A DNA stretch of 64,000 bases from Rotaria macrura (lineage: Eukaryota; Rotifera; Eurotatoria; Philodinida; Philodinidae), in assembly GCA_900239685.1 (NCBI GenBank), contig OENT01000175.1, positions 62,001-126,000 on the forward strand. The letters run 5' to 3'. How positions within the stretch are numbered: the first letter of the stretch is position 1; every line of letters starts with the position of its first letter. The notes under the pieces were generated by a model that was not told where the DNA came from, ran no database searches, and worked only from the letters and a program-made list of their open reading frames with translations. The position numbers were made by a program, and so were the translations under genes. Of this stretch, positions 14,202 through 29,625 are shown in pieces.

Positions 14202-17200
14202 TTTCAATATAATTATTATTGTTTTCGAAGAAAAAAAAGAAACTAATCGTAGTTTTTATTTGTATATACAAGTTATATGTATTATGTAAATGAATGTTGT
14301 TTAAAAAAAAAACAAATAGTCTTGGATATTTACGAATAAACGCATCGTACCATTAAAAAAGTAAAGCTTGTAAATATGCGTATGTATGTATTACACTCAA
14401 CTATTTGCTTTATGACTTGAAAGTTTTAGGAAAAGAATTACGAATAAAGGTTCGATAACAAGTTTCGAATTTTTTACTTACTGACTATAATATAATGCTG
14501 GACGTCTAATCTTCCATATTATTTTGTTTTCATATGATCTTTCTGATCACTAGTCATATTTTTTAATTTGAAACAAAAAAACATTTACATTGTAATACAA
14601 TTTAATATTTATGAATACTAGATTATCAACGTGTTCTTTTTCAAATCGCAATTATGTGCGAATGCACGATGGTTATTTTCGTTATAATAAGATAAATCAA
14701 ATACCTAGATTCTCCTATATTCACCCTGTACGGAATTCTTTCAGCTGCATTTTTGACACTGACAGAAGCTTCTCTGTATTTGACCAATAATGTCAAAATC
14801 GTACATCTACTCTGTGTAGGATTTGAGCATGTTATAAATAATGTTAACTAATTTTTCAGTAACAATGACATACGAAAACATAAAGATGCAGAATTGCAAA
14901 AATCTAATTGATATATAAACTGACAAAAAACAATGAGAAGAAATCTTTAATTTCTAGTAAGTATTAGTAGCTGTCATCACTTTGACTTAACATTTAATTT
15001 ACTCGTTGACAAGTCAACTTCAATTTAGTTGAACAATTCAATCTTTCTATCAAACGACCAGTTATCAGCATGGGAACTATTCTTCTACCTTATCTCGGAT
15101 GTCACGATGAACTTTACTTGAATTTTATTCGATCAGAATTAATTCACTCCTGTTGATGCTCTGTCATAAATTTGGTTAACGAACATATTCCTACAAACAT
15201 CTATGTGAATCGATACGACTATAACAATCTGAGAACATCCAAGATAAAATATATAAGCATCACACACCGAAAAACTCTTCCTGTTGAGTAGATGTTGTAT
15301 AACAGATTGATTAGTGTCGCGAATGCAATGAGTCACACATGTAAATCTTGTCTACATATTACCGTATAAGTTTCAGTTAGAAATCTACAACAACACGAAG
15401 TTAAAGATTTCGATTGAATAGAATTATGTTCGTATGAAAATTAACATTCTGTTGTTCTATAAAAACTTCAGTAGGTAATTGAAATTAGTTAATACTCTAG
15501 AAACATTGCAAGTTATACAGCGGATACAAACTTACCATAACTATCATTGAATAAGCTAACAAAAACTTCACTCTTGACATTGATAACATCATTGTTGTTG
15601 ATCATAGTTCTCGAACATTAGGGGATGTTTCAATATTATATTTTTTTCTTACTGATAATACTGTTATGTCGACTAGTTTACGCATACATATGAATGATGA
15701 TGCTTTGGTTGAAAATCGTTTTGGTAGAATTACTGAAATATCTGTATTCAACTGTAGTTGTTGGAAAACTTATAGATACCTGATCATTCTAATAATTAAG
15801 CACGTTGACTCGTCTTTACACCATCAGTGTCTAATGAACGTATATCAGTCATGGTTAAATGCTTCTCATTTAATCTGCAGCTTAAACGGCTAACCCATCA
15901 ATGTGTTACTTTTTGTTGATTCAATAATGAATGAGTAAGAGATCGTGAAGAGCTGAGAGATGTCTCATAGTGTAGATAAGTATGTGTGCTTTAAAACCTG
16001 GCTAACACTGATATCAATATATATATATTTTTTTTCCCGGCGGACTTAATTTAATTTTCAGCGAAACTTAAAAATTTGATTATGAGAGACAGGTAGCTCA
16101 ATAGTTTTCATTGAGCTTTGTATGCATTTTAACGAGTAAACTTTCAGCCAAAAAAATAAGTTGTCTTGCAGCTTTTTCCAATGTTTTATTTAAATTTTTA
16201 TTAAGGCAATAACATGACAAAAAGTGGTAATGCGCACAGACAATGGATTGACCATTAGCCGTTTCTGGTGTCTAGTTCCTATTTCAGTTAAAACAGATGT
16301 GTGCTTTTCACACTGCTTCATAAAATAATAGTAATGATAATTAATTTAGATTTTGTGACGCATTCACATATAATAATTAGATTCATAAGTATTTGATTGT
16401 AGAATATTTTTATAGAACATACGCTCTATTTATTCTCAAATTTTTAATGTATTTTTCTCTTTTCTTCATACTTCATTTTCAAACACAAGACTACCGTGAG
16501 AAATATTCAAAATTATTAGTCAAATACAGAAAGAAAAACAATGTGTCGATCTTTAGTTGTTTTTTGTTTATATATAAAACGAAAATTTCTTTCACTCAAT
16601 ACAAACATATCCATTATTTACAAGGATTCATAAAAAGTGAATATCACTCGTAATCTACGAAGGCTATTTTATACGAGAAAAAAGTTTCAATTTTCTATTT
16701 CACGAACAAGTATAAACAAACAAAAACGAACACGTAAGAAATGAGCAGAAAAGAATTATGTTGCGTTTTTTGAGGAGTTTCAGTTTATGATCATTCGTTC
16801 TCTAACGACACTCGCTATTTCAGATTAAATATAGAGGAAGGCTTTAAAAAAAAGAAACACTAGCCGATTGAATCGATTCTTATCCTTTTCGTTCGTTGAC
16901 ATAGTACTTGCAAGCTTTTATTGATTTGTTTTTTATAATGCTATTCGTTTTTGAATATCAAGCATGCTAATGATTTGTCTGCCTTGAATATTCATATATG
17001 TAGATGATGTTCTCCATAAATGAAGACAAATATTCTAACTAACATTGTCATAAGAGACAAAGTAATTTTTTTTAGTTTTGTCAGAAAATAGAAATGCATA
17101 TTAAGATGAGAATGAATAACAACATCAGCTTAGAATTGAACATTTTAAGAAATATTTATAACCGTATATATCTTTGCATTATAAGTGAATTATCTTTTGT

Positions 17201-17984
17201 AGAATTACAGTATCTATCAATTTTTGCAGACTCGATGAATGCATTTACTGTAAATCAATTATAAGAAAGTTTTCCGTTATCGTCTTGCTTTCTATTTTAT
17301 TTAAAGCGGACATTTTTACGTGCTGGCGTCATATGATGAAGCTTTTTTATGATAAATCGTAAGAGAATTCGAGTTTTACAGTATAGTTAAAACTTCAGGA
17401 TTACATATCTTATGTGATATTGTTTTTTTTTCTTCTATTGCTATTAATTTCATTTCATACTATCATTTCTTCTAACATAGTACATCTACGAAACCATTGT
17501 GGTATTCTATAATGCTTTAATATTTTTTTCTCATTTACTTGACAAATACGTGAAGAATATTTTCTTCTTAATTAGAATAAATATCGACCGTACCACAAAA
17601 GATCATTGAAAGCGTTGTTGACATTTCAGTATACGATACTTATGATTAAGAACTCTTACAGTCGTTTCGTTTTGATTAAAATAGATTGTGTGTAAACGTC
17701 TCTTGAACAACCGCATATCATTCGAGATTATATTATCTTTATCAGCCACTTGTACTCTTAACTACTACATAGAAAGTATAATGAAAGTGATGAACTTTTG
17801 AAATTAGTGTAGAATTCTAAGTTTTTTTTTAAAAGTAATTCTCAGTATTCGATGTGTTTAAAACATACCCAAAGGTAACATTTTGTTAATTAGATACTAT
17901 CACACTCTCCCAAAATCTTATGAAATCATTCAGAATTATTCATAAAAATTGTTTAACATCTAAACTGTAAAAAGCTATAGGTCA
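14202..17984. other. Intergenic, nothing recognised
   Basis: AT-rich DNA. Its short open frames (for example 15666-15893 and 16393-16653) have low-complexity, transmembrane-like translations with no family resemblance and no splice continuation. Part of the right end may be older decay of the ART-TPR pseudogene, but I cannot align it. Confidence 0.55.
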
Positions 17985-19607
17985 AGGAAAGATATAAAAA
18001 GCACTTCAAAACGGTATCAAACCATTCAATCAAGATTCTATGCCAGTCAGCTTCGTTCCTCTGGTGGATAATATAGCTAATGTAGATTTGAATCAAAATC
18101 CACCATCATTTATGTATACGAAGATTTTTAGAAAAAAGTATTCTTCGAAATCGAAAACGATGAAAAGTCGGTGAAAGTTTTAGTAAACTATTGTTCTCAA
18201 GAATGAAATGACAATGTGAATGAATTTACACGTAATTATCGTTCTGATTCATCGATTTGGTGATGCTTTCGTGAACGTTTCACTCATCGAATGCTTAGTA
18301 GAGCATTACGGGATCTGGAGTCTGAGATTAAAATGAAGATAGACTTCTTTATTCGAGACTTCCATCGTCAAATTGAAAACTTTCATTCTCAACAGTTTAG
18401 TGGACGTACACAACAACCTTTTATTGTATACCGTGGGCAAGGTTTATCAAAAGAAATTTTTGAAAACTTCAAAAACACAAATATAGTTTTTCGGATTGGA
18501 CACATCAATATCATTGATGAAAGATATGAACTCTATGAACTGGCATTAACTCTAGCCATTGATAATGATCCAGAATTACAACTTCTAATTGAACGAATTC
18601 GAGAAGAAATATCATCACAGGCAAACGGCTGGTAGTGAATGGATGAATTATTGTTGAACTTAGCTCAGTCCGATAACGCTGAACAAGTATAATCAGGTGT
18701 TCTAGATCGTAAACCGAGGACTACAGATCAAGCTGATATCTATTATTAACTTGGATGCATAAAAAATAATCAAGAGGATTATGAAAAAGTCATCACAGTT
18801 TTTAAGTAAGCCATTGAAATCGATGAAAAGTCAACGCCTATAAATCATTTGTTAATAGCAAATCCATATCATAATATTGGTTCTGTCTATAAAAATATGA
18901 AACAGTACGCAAATATTGGATTACATTGTGAAAAAGCACTTGATATCTATCAAAATAATCTTCCACTCAATCATCTTGAGTTAGCTTCTTCATACAATAA
19001 TATTGGTTTACTTTACATAATATGGAACAATGCTCGAGGGCACTTTCCTATTATTAAAAAGAATTGGATATTAAAGAAAAAACTCTTTCTTCGAATCATC
19101 TAGTGGCAGAGCGACCGGGGGGAACTAGCAGTAGCTTAACTTCCTCTAGAGCCTTCTGAGCTTCCTCTAGGAAATTTTGAAACTGCTGTAAATGCCTATG
19201 TGAACTCCTCGAGAGCAGTCTAAAAAACTTTTTGACCTCCCTCAAGGATTTTGTTCTGGTTCCGCCACTAGAATCATCCTTTACTAGCGACTTCATACAG
19301 TAACATTGCTTCAGTATATTAAAATATCGAAGACTATTAGAAAGAACTTTCATTCTACGAGAAAGCACTCGATATTGAACGAAAAACGTTTCCTCCAAAT
19401 CATATTGATTTAGCTACGACAAATAACAATCTAGGATGGATATTTCAAAAAATGAGCGATTACGTAAAAGTACTATCGCTTTTTGAAAGCGCTTTAGAAT
19501 TGAAGCAAGTCTTACTTCCACCAAACTATTCTAATCTTCAAGATATAAGACGATGTATAGATGTTTCTAAAAAAGAAATTATGAAAAGTAGTGTTCAAAA
19601 AACGTAA
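17985..19607 (+). pseudogene. Decayed ADP-ribosyltransferase plus TPR (kinesin-light-chain-like) gene
   Basis: Intact bdelloid members have an N-terminal segment, an R-S-E-type ADP-ribosyltransferase (ART) domain and a run of 42-residue TPR repeats ending NHP-LA-SYNNIG. Here the fragments appear in order: an SFVPLVDN block near 18045; IWW then MLSRALRDLE at 18255-18310; YRGQGLSKE at 18425-18455; IVFRIG and the ART end; then TPR repeats from about 18655 to 19560. The reading frame is broken by frameshifts (18120-18260) and several in-frame stops (18632-18810). About 90 residues of the ART core between YRGQGL and VFRIG are missing, including where the catalytic Glu should lie. A MITE interrupts one TPR repeat (19101-19270). 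No product is expected. Family assignment is from memory of bdelloid proteins; the breaks are read directly. Confidence 0.85.
19101..19270. mobile_element. 170-bp hAT-type MITE with 8-bp target duplication
   Basis: The element starts TAGTGGCAGAGC and ends with the inverted GTTCCGCCACTA, giving 12-bp terminal inverted repeats with two mismatches. It is flanked by identical 8-bp copies of GAATCATC at 19093-19100 and 19271-19278. An 8-bp duplication and TAGTGGC-like termini (compare CAGTGGC) are typical of hAT transposons. It is too short to code a transposase, so it is non-autonomous. Removing it and one duplication restores an unbroken TPR codon series, which confirms both ends. It is GC-richer than its surroundings. 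Confidence 0.9.
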
Positions 19608-22102
19608 TGTATTTTGTATATATTTTCTGAAACACTAATAATAATAAATTCTTATGTTGAATAAATCGTTTAATTGAACGAAATAATACTTTACAAAACA
19701 TGACGATAGGAAAGATTTGATAGACACCAACTAAGTGAGAGATTGTTTCGATAACAAAACAATCATAGACTGTTTTAATATTATTGATTTATCAATGTTC
19801 TGGAAATTTTGCGTATCCTCCATGTACTTTCACTTCTCAGAAATTGAAATTTCACAGAAGTATGTTGTGTCAAACAAAAAGTTGACCATTGAAACTTTGA
19901 CTTCAAATTTAATATAGTTATACACACGTTTTTCGTCTGTCTCACATAGATACATTCGTTTCTATTCTGAAATCAGACGATTAATTTTAGCCGATTGTAT
20001 AATTGATGCAGTAGACATTAAATTACGATTGCTATAGTTACAGATAGAGACGAAAAAAGGACTGAAGCATTTAGCAAAAACATTTTTTTTCTTTCTCAGT
20101 TCATTTTTCTAAATCGAACTACGAAAATCAGTTTGTCTCGATCTAGATCATTGATTTCACATCAAACCATTCTATATGAAATCTGAAGTATTTACTTGAC
20201 ATTGAAGATTTTAAATGTTTTAATGTTGTTCGTATTTTCTTAAACGAGCTAATATCTTGATTCCACAGTAACTAGTCAACTCGAACATTTCTCTTATGAA
20301 ATTTTTCCAAGATAATGTCTTTCTCAAGTAATTATTTTCTTTGATTATTCAAAATTTTTCTCATGGACAAAATATATTTTCTTCTTTCTCGTCGATTCGA
20401 TTTGAGTTATTAAGATAATAATTTATTCTCAGTAGATGTATACATAATTATGGTACTCAAATAATTCTCATATAGCTTGAAGGGCATATGTTGAAAATTG
20501 AGATAGTTTTTAATCATGCATCTGCCTCTAGTTCATATGATTGTCATTAGAACTATTCGCCAAAAAAAAATCTACAATATTTCGTGTTCAGTGAAAACTA
20601 TTGGTGAGAGAAAAAAGATAGAAGGATATTTCATTTTGCGAATGAATATAAATGGAAGTTTGTTAAGATTATTTGTCGAACAATATACTTATGTAACTGA
20701 TCCGTTTATAAAGGTAATTGGAATAAACTACATATTTATGTCTAGTATCATCTCTTTACAATAGAAGAAAACAATGATTGGTTCATGTGTAACATACAAA
20801 AACGAAACATTATGAAATTGTGCAGATCTCACTTTCAACATACTTCGATTTCGTTCCAACAATCTAAATTCAGATCGAACTAGTTCAATTCGTGATCTTT
20901 TATGAATGATACAATTTTTGTATTTTACATATAACTCCTTCGAAAGTTTCTATTAATTTTATCACGTTCTGCAATAAGACAAAATAAGTTTATTATTTTG
21001 AAGATGTACGAAATCTGATGGCTTCTTTTACATATTAATAATGTCTTGAAAGTTTTCCGAGGAGCTTCTTTGTAATGGATCGTGTGTTTTTAATCTGATT
21101 GACAGATCTTATGAAGATTCAATGTACGAGAGTTATGTTCTTTTAAGATATCGAACAAAGCAATCCTTCGATGAGTGAATAACATCCGTTTTCTTTTGTT
21201 TGAAGAGGGGGGGGGGACCCGACACTATGAGTATATCTTCATTTTTCTTTGCATGGGAATGGTGAAGTTAGAAAAAAAAAGAAGATCCTTTCAGTTACTA
21301 CAGTCTGAAATATTGTCTCAAATAAAAACCAAGACTATCAAGAGATAAAATGAACAGCACAAATAATGTCAGACACCAAAATGAATTTCTATCCGACGCT
21401 TATTTGTTTAGTATGGACTGAACACGTTTTCATGGGCTCTACACGACATATTGAAATTTCCTTATGGTTAAAAAATATAAATCCGTAAATGGACTTCATA
21501 CGAAATGAGGCTTTACATCGTATCGTATACCTATTTTATCAGTGAAACATACACTTATACGCATCTCAATTCTGAAGTGTTCGCACGACGACTACTTCAC
21601 ATGTAACACATCTAAACATGATTAATTGTTGCTGTCAGTTTTCAATTACTGATGTTAAGAAAAAACATGAAAGCTGAATTTTTATTTTGAAGAATTTCTG
21701 TATAAAAAGAAAAGAAAATGAACAGTGACATCGACAAAAATCATTCATACATATATATTCGTCACCCATTTCCAGAAAATTTCAACACACATACCATACA
21801 TACATGAAAAGCTACAACATTATATTTCATTATTATAAGACATATTGAGCATGTCCTACACTCGGTAATAATCAAGAAAAAATACAGACAGTAGATTCAG
21901 AAAAAAATTCATTGTGTGTTTCAACTCAATGGAAAAAAAAATATTCTTCAAGTACCTATTTTGAACAACAAGCTGATGTATTGTGTTACAGTTCGCTTTG
22001 TTTCTTATGACGCATTATAAAAGCACTAAAAATATACACACACACACACGTTGTACTTTAAAACAAAAACAAAGGAAAAAAGACATGAGCTTTTGTTGTC
22101 TT
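19608..22102. other. Intergenic, nothing recognised
   Basis: AT-rich DNA between the pseudogene and the 3' end of ARL3. It contains a run of ten G at 21207-21216 but no recognisable gene or RNA. Short open frames at 19735, 20516 and 21983 show no family resemblance. Confidence 0.55.
21207..21216 (+). repeat. Homopolymer run of ten G
   Basis: Ten consecutive G in otherwise AT-rich intergenic DNA; A and T runs are common here but this is the only long G run I noticed. It may be unstable or a sequencing weak point. Confidence 0.8.
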
Positions 22103-23095
<993 letters not shown>

Positions 23096-24026
23096 TATGG
23101 CTGCAGAATTATTGAAAGGGATGATCTCAAGTGTTGTTTTGTAGTAAATTATAAACTAAAGAAGAAAAAATAGCTTATCAAGAAAGAATAGGCAGCTGAA
23201 TGATCATGAGCACAGCATTATATATTATGAGATCTAGGAAGGAAAAAAGGAAGTATTACATATTTTCATTGCACGGAAGGAAGAAAAAATGATGACAATA
23301 CCGAGCCATCATGATATCTTTCATAATTGGTGTTGTTTCGATGGAACCTCTAATGCTGTCATGTACAGCACAATATACTGAATATGAATGTAATTATTAT
23401 AAATAGTATATCCATTTGCAAATGTTCAAATATATCAATAATCATGATGTATAGATATATTAGAGATTGACTGTGTCAGATATGAACGCCATCTATGATA
23501 CTGAGCATGCCAGTTCAACTTTTAAAAATTATCACTACATTTGATGAATTCTAACTCTTAAATCATACAACCGTACAGAGAAGGTGTACCACAAGTTGAA
23601 AAGAATTAAACACATTTTACAGTAAGAGAATTTGATTGACGATCGGAAAGATTCATCTCCTAACTACTTTTTGCTCACAATGTCTCTGTTCGTGAAGTCC
23701 AACGCTTCGACTTCTATTGCGATATCAGGATTTCTTCGATAACATACATTAATGGTATACTTCTTTTAACTACTTAAAAAACACGAATACTCAGCTTTCG
23801 ATATTCGTGATAAAACTATTGAACAATACTATGTATGTAGATGCATCATGGACTCAAAAATACGATTTCAATAGATTCGATTCGACTCAAATCTAATTCG
23901 GTATTCTAATGAACACTTGAACTAAGAGATAATTTTTGACAGTAAATAGAACGCGATACAGCGCCTTCATTCATGTATTTGATGATTTATATCTATTGTT
24001 AATTAATCAATTCATCAAGTATACTC
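23096..24026. promoter_or_regulatory. Divergent promoter region shared by ARL3 and CFAP251
   Basis: 931 bases separate the two divergent start codons. Both neighbours are cilium genes. At 23335-23347 lies GTTTCGATGGAAC, which resembles the RFX X-box (GTHNYYATRRNAAC) but is one base short with one further mismatch, so it is only a weak candidate. No other element is recognised. Confidence 0.35.
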
Positions 24027-27000
24027 ATGGATTTACTAGAAAGAAAAGATGTTCAAACAACTGACGGCATGACATCTTCATCGGGCTCTCTAGATAGAAA
24101 TCGTACATCATCAATTTCTAAACTTTATCATGATGAAGATCTCTGTCAAAGCAACTATCGTTCATCACTATCTCTCAGTTGGACAATTGGTATGAATTCT
24201 AATGTACCATTACTTAATCTATCTGTCGATGACAAAACTCGATTCTTTTATGCTGTCGGCAATGTTGGTATCATAGGAACAGGAAGTGGAAAAGCACAAA
24301 CTCTTTTGCAAGGTCATGTTTCTATTATTGTCAGTGCAGCAGTTTCACAGGATAAACAATGGCTAGTTACAGCTGAAACAATACCAGAAACATTTTTAAT
24401 CGTTTGGAATACTTTTACATTGAAACCTGTCAAATATTTAACCAATATACACGATCGAGGTCTCATTCGCGTGTGTATATCACGTGATGGAAAACTAATT
24501 AGTATACTAACTGAAACACCAGATCAACATATAATACTTTGGCGTTGGTCTAACATTGATGTAAATCCGATCGCCTTACCAATCATTCCGATGTCTTGTG
24601 AACGACAATCATGGTTTACTATGATTGAAGATCGTTCCCATTTTTGTAGTATTGGAATAGATTCTGTTATCTTCTACAGTATGTTTTCTTAAATTTTAAT
24701 CGATTGATATTATTTCAAAATTCAGTACCTAGCAAAGATTCGGATAATTTTAAATTAGAAATACATTCTGATATACAACAAAAACTCGGTCAACGAATCA
24801 GCCAAATTATTTTTTGCTATCTGATTCCTGGCAAACATGAAGCAGTCATAATTACATCAACTGGTAGGAAAATAATAACTAATCATAGTTCTAATTATTA
24901 AGTACTGATGGTTACTGTGCTATTGTCTCGATGTGCTTGAATTCGAATCGAATTTGTTTCAAAGATAGATGACTCATATGAATTGAAGATTGATTCAAAA
25001 TGTTGATACATAATTCTTTAATTTTTGACTAACACTACGATTCAATATCGACAGACAGAAGGACAGATATTTCATAAATCGTCAATAGACATATCAAGGA
25101 ATCGAAGTTGCCATGTAGAAAGTATCAGAAAAATAATAATGTAGACAGTGAAGAGTATACAAAATAAATCTGATGAGAAACAAAAGAAAAAATATGTACA
25201 ACATTATAGATGTAAACATATGAAGAATAAAATGTTGAATAATGAAGAGCTAAATCTGTAAACAGCTTATATTGATAGATACACGTAGAAAGATAATTCG
25301 TTCTATAGAGTTTGCTAATCACATATATCGTTATATGATTGCTCATAGAACTTTTTGATATCGTCAAGATTTCCAATATTAATATTCTCATACAGGTAAA
25401 GCCGTCTTTTTTGAAGTCGACCATTCACATGTAGTATCATCATCGATCGGACACCGACAACAAACAATAATAACACCATCGGCGATGATAGATCGAAATA
25501 GTATACCGAAAAGTTCTTTGTCTACTAGTTTACTACCTGCTGACATAGCAGCCAACAGTTTATTGTCAAACGAACAAAAGATCTATATGCCAGAGACCAT
25601 AACAATGAAACGTTTACATGATTTAAAACGTGATATAACATGTATCGAATGGTTCAATGATTATATTATTATTGGAACAGCTCAATCACAGGTTGCTGTT
25701 TTTGATTATAATTTACATTTTATAAAACAATATTCATCATTAAATATTGGTGCTATTCTTCATATAAGTATGAATAACTCCAATCAAAATGAAGAAGATA
25801 AGTTAACAAATCAAGCATTCTCTAATAGACTTCATAAAAAAAGTGAATCTTTTGAAGTTAATGAAGTTATTTGTCAATCCAAATATGTATGTATTTAATA
25901 GTCTAGTTATATAAATGTAATACTATAAACTGTTTCAAGACAATTGCACTTACACAAAGAAATTTCTCTTTAAGTATGTCTTGTTTTTAAAAGAAAAAAT
26001 CATTATCGGACAAAATGTCTATTTTAGTTAAAATTGTACAAACAGCACCTATGGGTCACATAACTGATATGTGTCTGAGTCCTATATTAGATATTATTTA
26101 TATAGGCACGTCAATAGGACATCTCTATGTTTGGCATGGTGAAAGTATTTCTTCTATTTATATATAATCTATTGAAAAAGCATCCGTAGTCTTTTTCTTT
26201 TATAAGAACGTTCTTTATTTCTTGACAAGTTCGTATCTACTTCAACTAGTACTGGAATCTCAAAATTAACTCTCAATAAAGAATGTTCACATCTAGCGAT
26301 CGGTCTTGAAAATGGCTTGATCTGGTTATATGATGGTATGATCATCATTACGTTTATGAATTACAAGCGTCAATTTGCTACGAATAGTTTGAAATAGTAG
26401 AGATAGATACTAGTTTCGATAAATCATCATTCGATTAAACTGCAACATATGACTTCATCAGATTTTGTCTAATGATTTCAAAGAAGTTTGTAGACACACT
26501 GTCAATATAATACTAATAAAAACCATGACTAAATTCCAACTACTTGTGAGTTTTGCATGAGTTATTAAAGGATTCCGATAAAACAAAAGCTTCGAGCTAT
26601 CAACATACAGAAGGTAATTTAACATGACACGCTGCGATATAGAAAAACCAACATAGAATGAATGAATTGGATTCTCCTGTTACGAAAAGAACGATTGAGA
26701 ATAAAACAAAATTGTTTTTCAATTTCGAAGACTACTGCTCGTTGAATTTTGGCTCAAAATTTCTGACTATGAGAATGTTTCAGTCTTTGATAAATTCGAT
26801 GGAAAATTTCTTGTCTGACTCTGCATAACTTCTCCTCTATCTATTATTGAATAACTTGCCATCTAATGATTACTTATCAGTGTTGATATAGTTCAAATTT
26901 GAGTTAAGATGTTTGTTCATGAGTTTCAGTCTCGACTAACTAAATGTGATTCCTACGAGAAACTGATGACTATTGTTATTCAATCAACATATAAGAACAA

Positions 27001-29625
27001 CATGTTTTTATGTTAACAATCATTTGATAAAAGTTTAATTTTAATTTCAAGCTGCTACATTTAATCCTATTAACAATCGTCCATTTTATAATTCTCAATC
27101 GTCAATAACTTTTCTTCAATTTTCTCCGAATACAATTTTTCTCGCAGCCGTCAGTGATGATAAAGTAAGTTACAATAGATCAATGCATTCGTAAATATCT
27201 AATATTCGTTCGTCAAAAAAAAGGGTATTACACTTTATGTTCAAGATCAACGAAAATCTCATATCTATCATAATCATGGTCATTGTGTAAGCAATCCAAA
27301 TAGTATAACGGCACTTTTATTTACAGAAGAACGACATACAAAAAAGCAACGTCTATTTTCTTGTACTAATACTGGTTATCTTTTTGAATATTGTATTGAT
27401 GATCAACGACAATATCCATTTATAATTCAATCACAAAAACATCTCACTGAATATCCATCATACATAACATCTATAATTGCTTATTCTATTGATAAGAAAA
27501 CGGATTATCTACTATGTTCTATAAATACTGGACGAATCAAATTTTTTGATATTAATACCAAACAATATCGACACACTATTCAAGCAATACCGTCTTCATT
27601 TCAGCAAGTAAACAATTTACGAGTGATTGTAGAATATGTTTCTTCTCTTTAAATTGAACTTCTTTGTTCAAGTACGATTGATATACTTTCTAATGCAAAC
27701 TTCTTTCAATAAAAAAGAATACAAGACAAAATTTTATTTCGAGTTTCTTCAAAATATTCATTCAATCATTAAAAATTTTCCTGCTGACTAAGAATTAGAT
27801 AGATTAGATCTCTACATTTCAATAATCTATCGATAACTGTTCCATTTTTCTAATGATTCTCTTGTTGCAGATTTCTCTCTTCAGAATGCAAGAGTCTTCT
27901 TTATTGTATCATTCATTTTAGAATTATCGTAGATGCATAAATCTGATCAGTCAACGAAATCCTAGCGAAATTCAGTAGACGTAATCAATAACCGACGTAC
28001 TATAAAATATGTTGGGTGTTAATCAACACTAGTTGCCAATAGTAGAGGTTGATCTAAGCTCTTAGTTGGCTTGTAACACTTATTTCAGTTATCTAGACTG
28101 TGCTGAGAAATAAATTATGAAAACAAGAAATACAGTCGTGAGTTATTTACTTGACTTTCATGATCTTGTTTAAAGGTAAACATAATGAAAATATTCTTTT
28201 TCATTTCCTAAAGTGATTCACTAATGAGATGATATCAAAGATTTTAATGACTCTTTATTTATTAACTATCTTTTGAGAGAACAAGCACAGATGAGAGAAA
28301 TCTGTTACAAATGAATTATTTGATGAACTGAGCTATATATAGTATCAGTATGTATATTATTTTGTAAGCTAATGGGATTCTCATATTCTAAGACGAATGA
28401 TTGATACAATTTATGGTGTCTACATAACATTCTTGTAAATAACAATTGAAAATCTTAGATAATCGGTCAAAAAAATTCAATATTAATAAAAGATCCCTTC
28501 TAAACAGAGTACCTCACATATTTTTAATTAACTATGAATGGATTTACAATACTTTATTTCAAGAGGTGAATCATAGATCGATCAGTTATATTTAAATGTA
28601 TATCGCCTACACAGAATTATTTAGATCACATAGAATATATATTGGTTAAGCATAGAATGTTAGCTAAAACTATTTGTTTTTCCTTTGCTTTATGCAGATA
28701 AAAGTTTGGATAAATACTTGTGAAGATAGTGTTAATCAATCTTATCTTGCGTATAGGTCATTAAATTGTATTGGTGTCATGAAATTACCTGGAACAGGTC
28801 ATCCAAAAGAATATGATATGATATTAGCTCATCCGACTGGTGTACGTCTATTTGATGTAACATCATGTCATAATATTTTAGTTTCTTGTGGTGAAAAAGA
28901 TAATTGTATATTTGTATGGAAATTCAATGCAACATCAATGGAAAATCATTGTCAGAATCTAACATTAGAATTAGATTCCGAATTTAAAAAATTCGAATCT
29001 TTATTTTACTATATTCAATTACAAGATGCAAGTAATTTAACCATAGAACAATATATATCATTGCCATTGATTAATGATTTTACACGTGCACTTGGTATTT
29101 ACATATCTGAACGTCAAATACAAGAATTATACGATGAACAATGTTTCAAGAAAAATATTCTTGATCCGCATAAGATAAAAATTGATTTTAATGAAACAAT
29201 TCAAATATTTTATAACCATTTTGCTAATAATCCACTTCAACCATCGATATATGATATGCTCAAGTCAGTTTTTCATGAATATAAATCAAAAATAAATTTA
29301 AAACTTGATATTCATTCACTTATACAAACTCTCGTATGTTTTAATAGTTGTTCTCTCTATATAGAATGTCGTGATCTATATCGTTTTAGATGACAGATGG
29401 TGAAAAAATGACACAAAGTTTGTATTAAATTAACTCAAATAAAATCATTAACAATGTTCGACACAAGTGAGTTTCTATTTTCTTGTTTTAGATGAACTTC
29501 ATGAAGCTTTTCGAACTTTGGAAATTTCCGACGATCAAAGAAACAACATCAAAATATCAACAGTTGACTATGATCTTGATGAATTTATTCAACTTCTTTC
29601 ACCGACAATGAAAATAAATGTTTAA
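24027..29625 (+). CDS. CFAP251: Cilia- and flagella-associated protein 251 (WDR66)
   Basis: WD-repeat protein of the calmodulin- and spoke-associated complex at the base of radial spoke 3 in motile cilia (family knowledge). Ten exons sum to 2,820 bases, 939 residues. The vertebrate protein is longer, mainly through a Glu-rich N-terminus absent here. The start is followed by [20 protein letters not shown], matching the family SLSW(V/T)xGYNSSLP; WD blocks include [33 protein letters not shown] and [15 protein letters not shown]. The C-terminal EF-hand-like part ([28 protein letters not shown]) also matches. Exons: 24027-24678, 24726-24863, 25396-25890, 26028-26138, 26207-26335, 27052-27164, 27224-27607, 28698-29333, 29390-29417, 29492-29625. 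Introns of 532, 716 and 1090 bases hold nothing recognised. Confidence 0.92.

Noticed and set aside
15139..15893. Short open frames on both strands upstream of the ART-TPR pseudogene
   Set aside because: I tried to read them as earlier parts of the pseudogene or another decayed gene, but no segment aligned.
16393..16653. 86-codon open frame with a DYREKYSKLLVKYRKK stretch
   Set aside because: Low complexity, no splice continuation and no recognisable family; probably chance in AT-rich DNA.
19096..19398. 100-codon open frame on the minus strand across the MITE, with a Leu/Lys-rich translation
   Set aside because: It spans the transposon and the antisense of TPR codons; there is no family resemblance, so it is a shadow.
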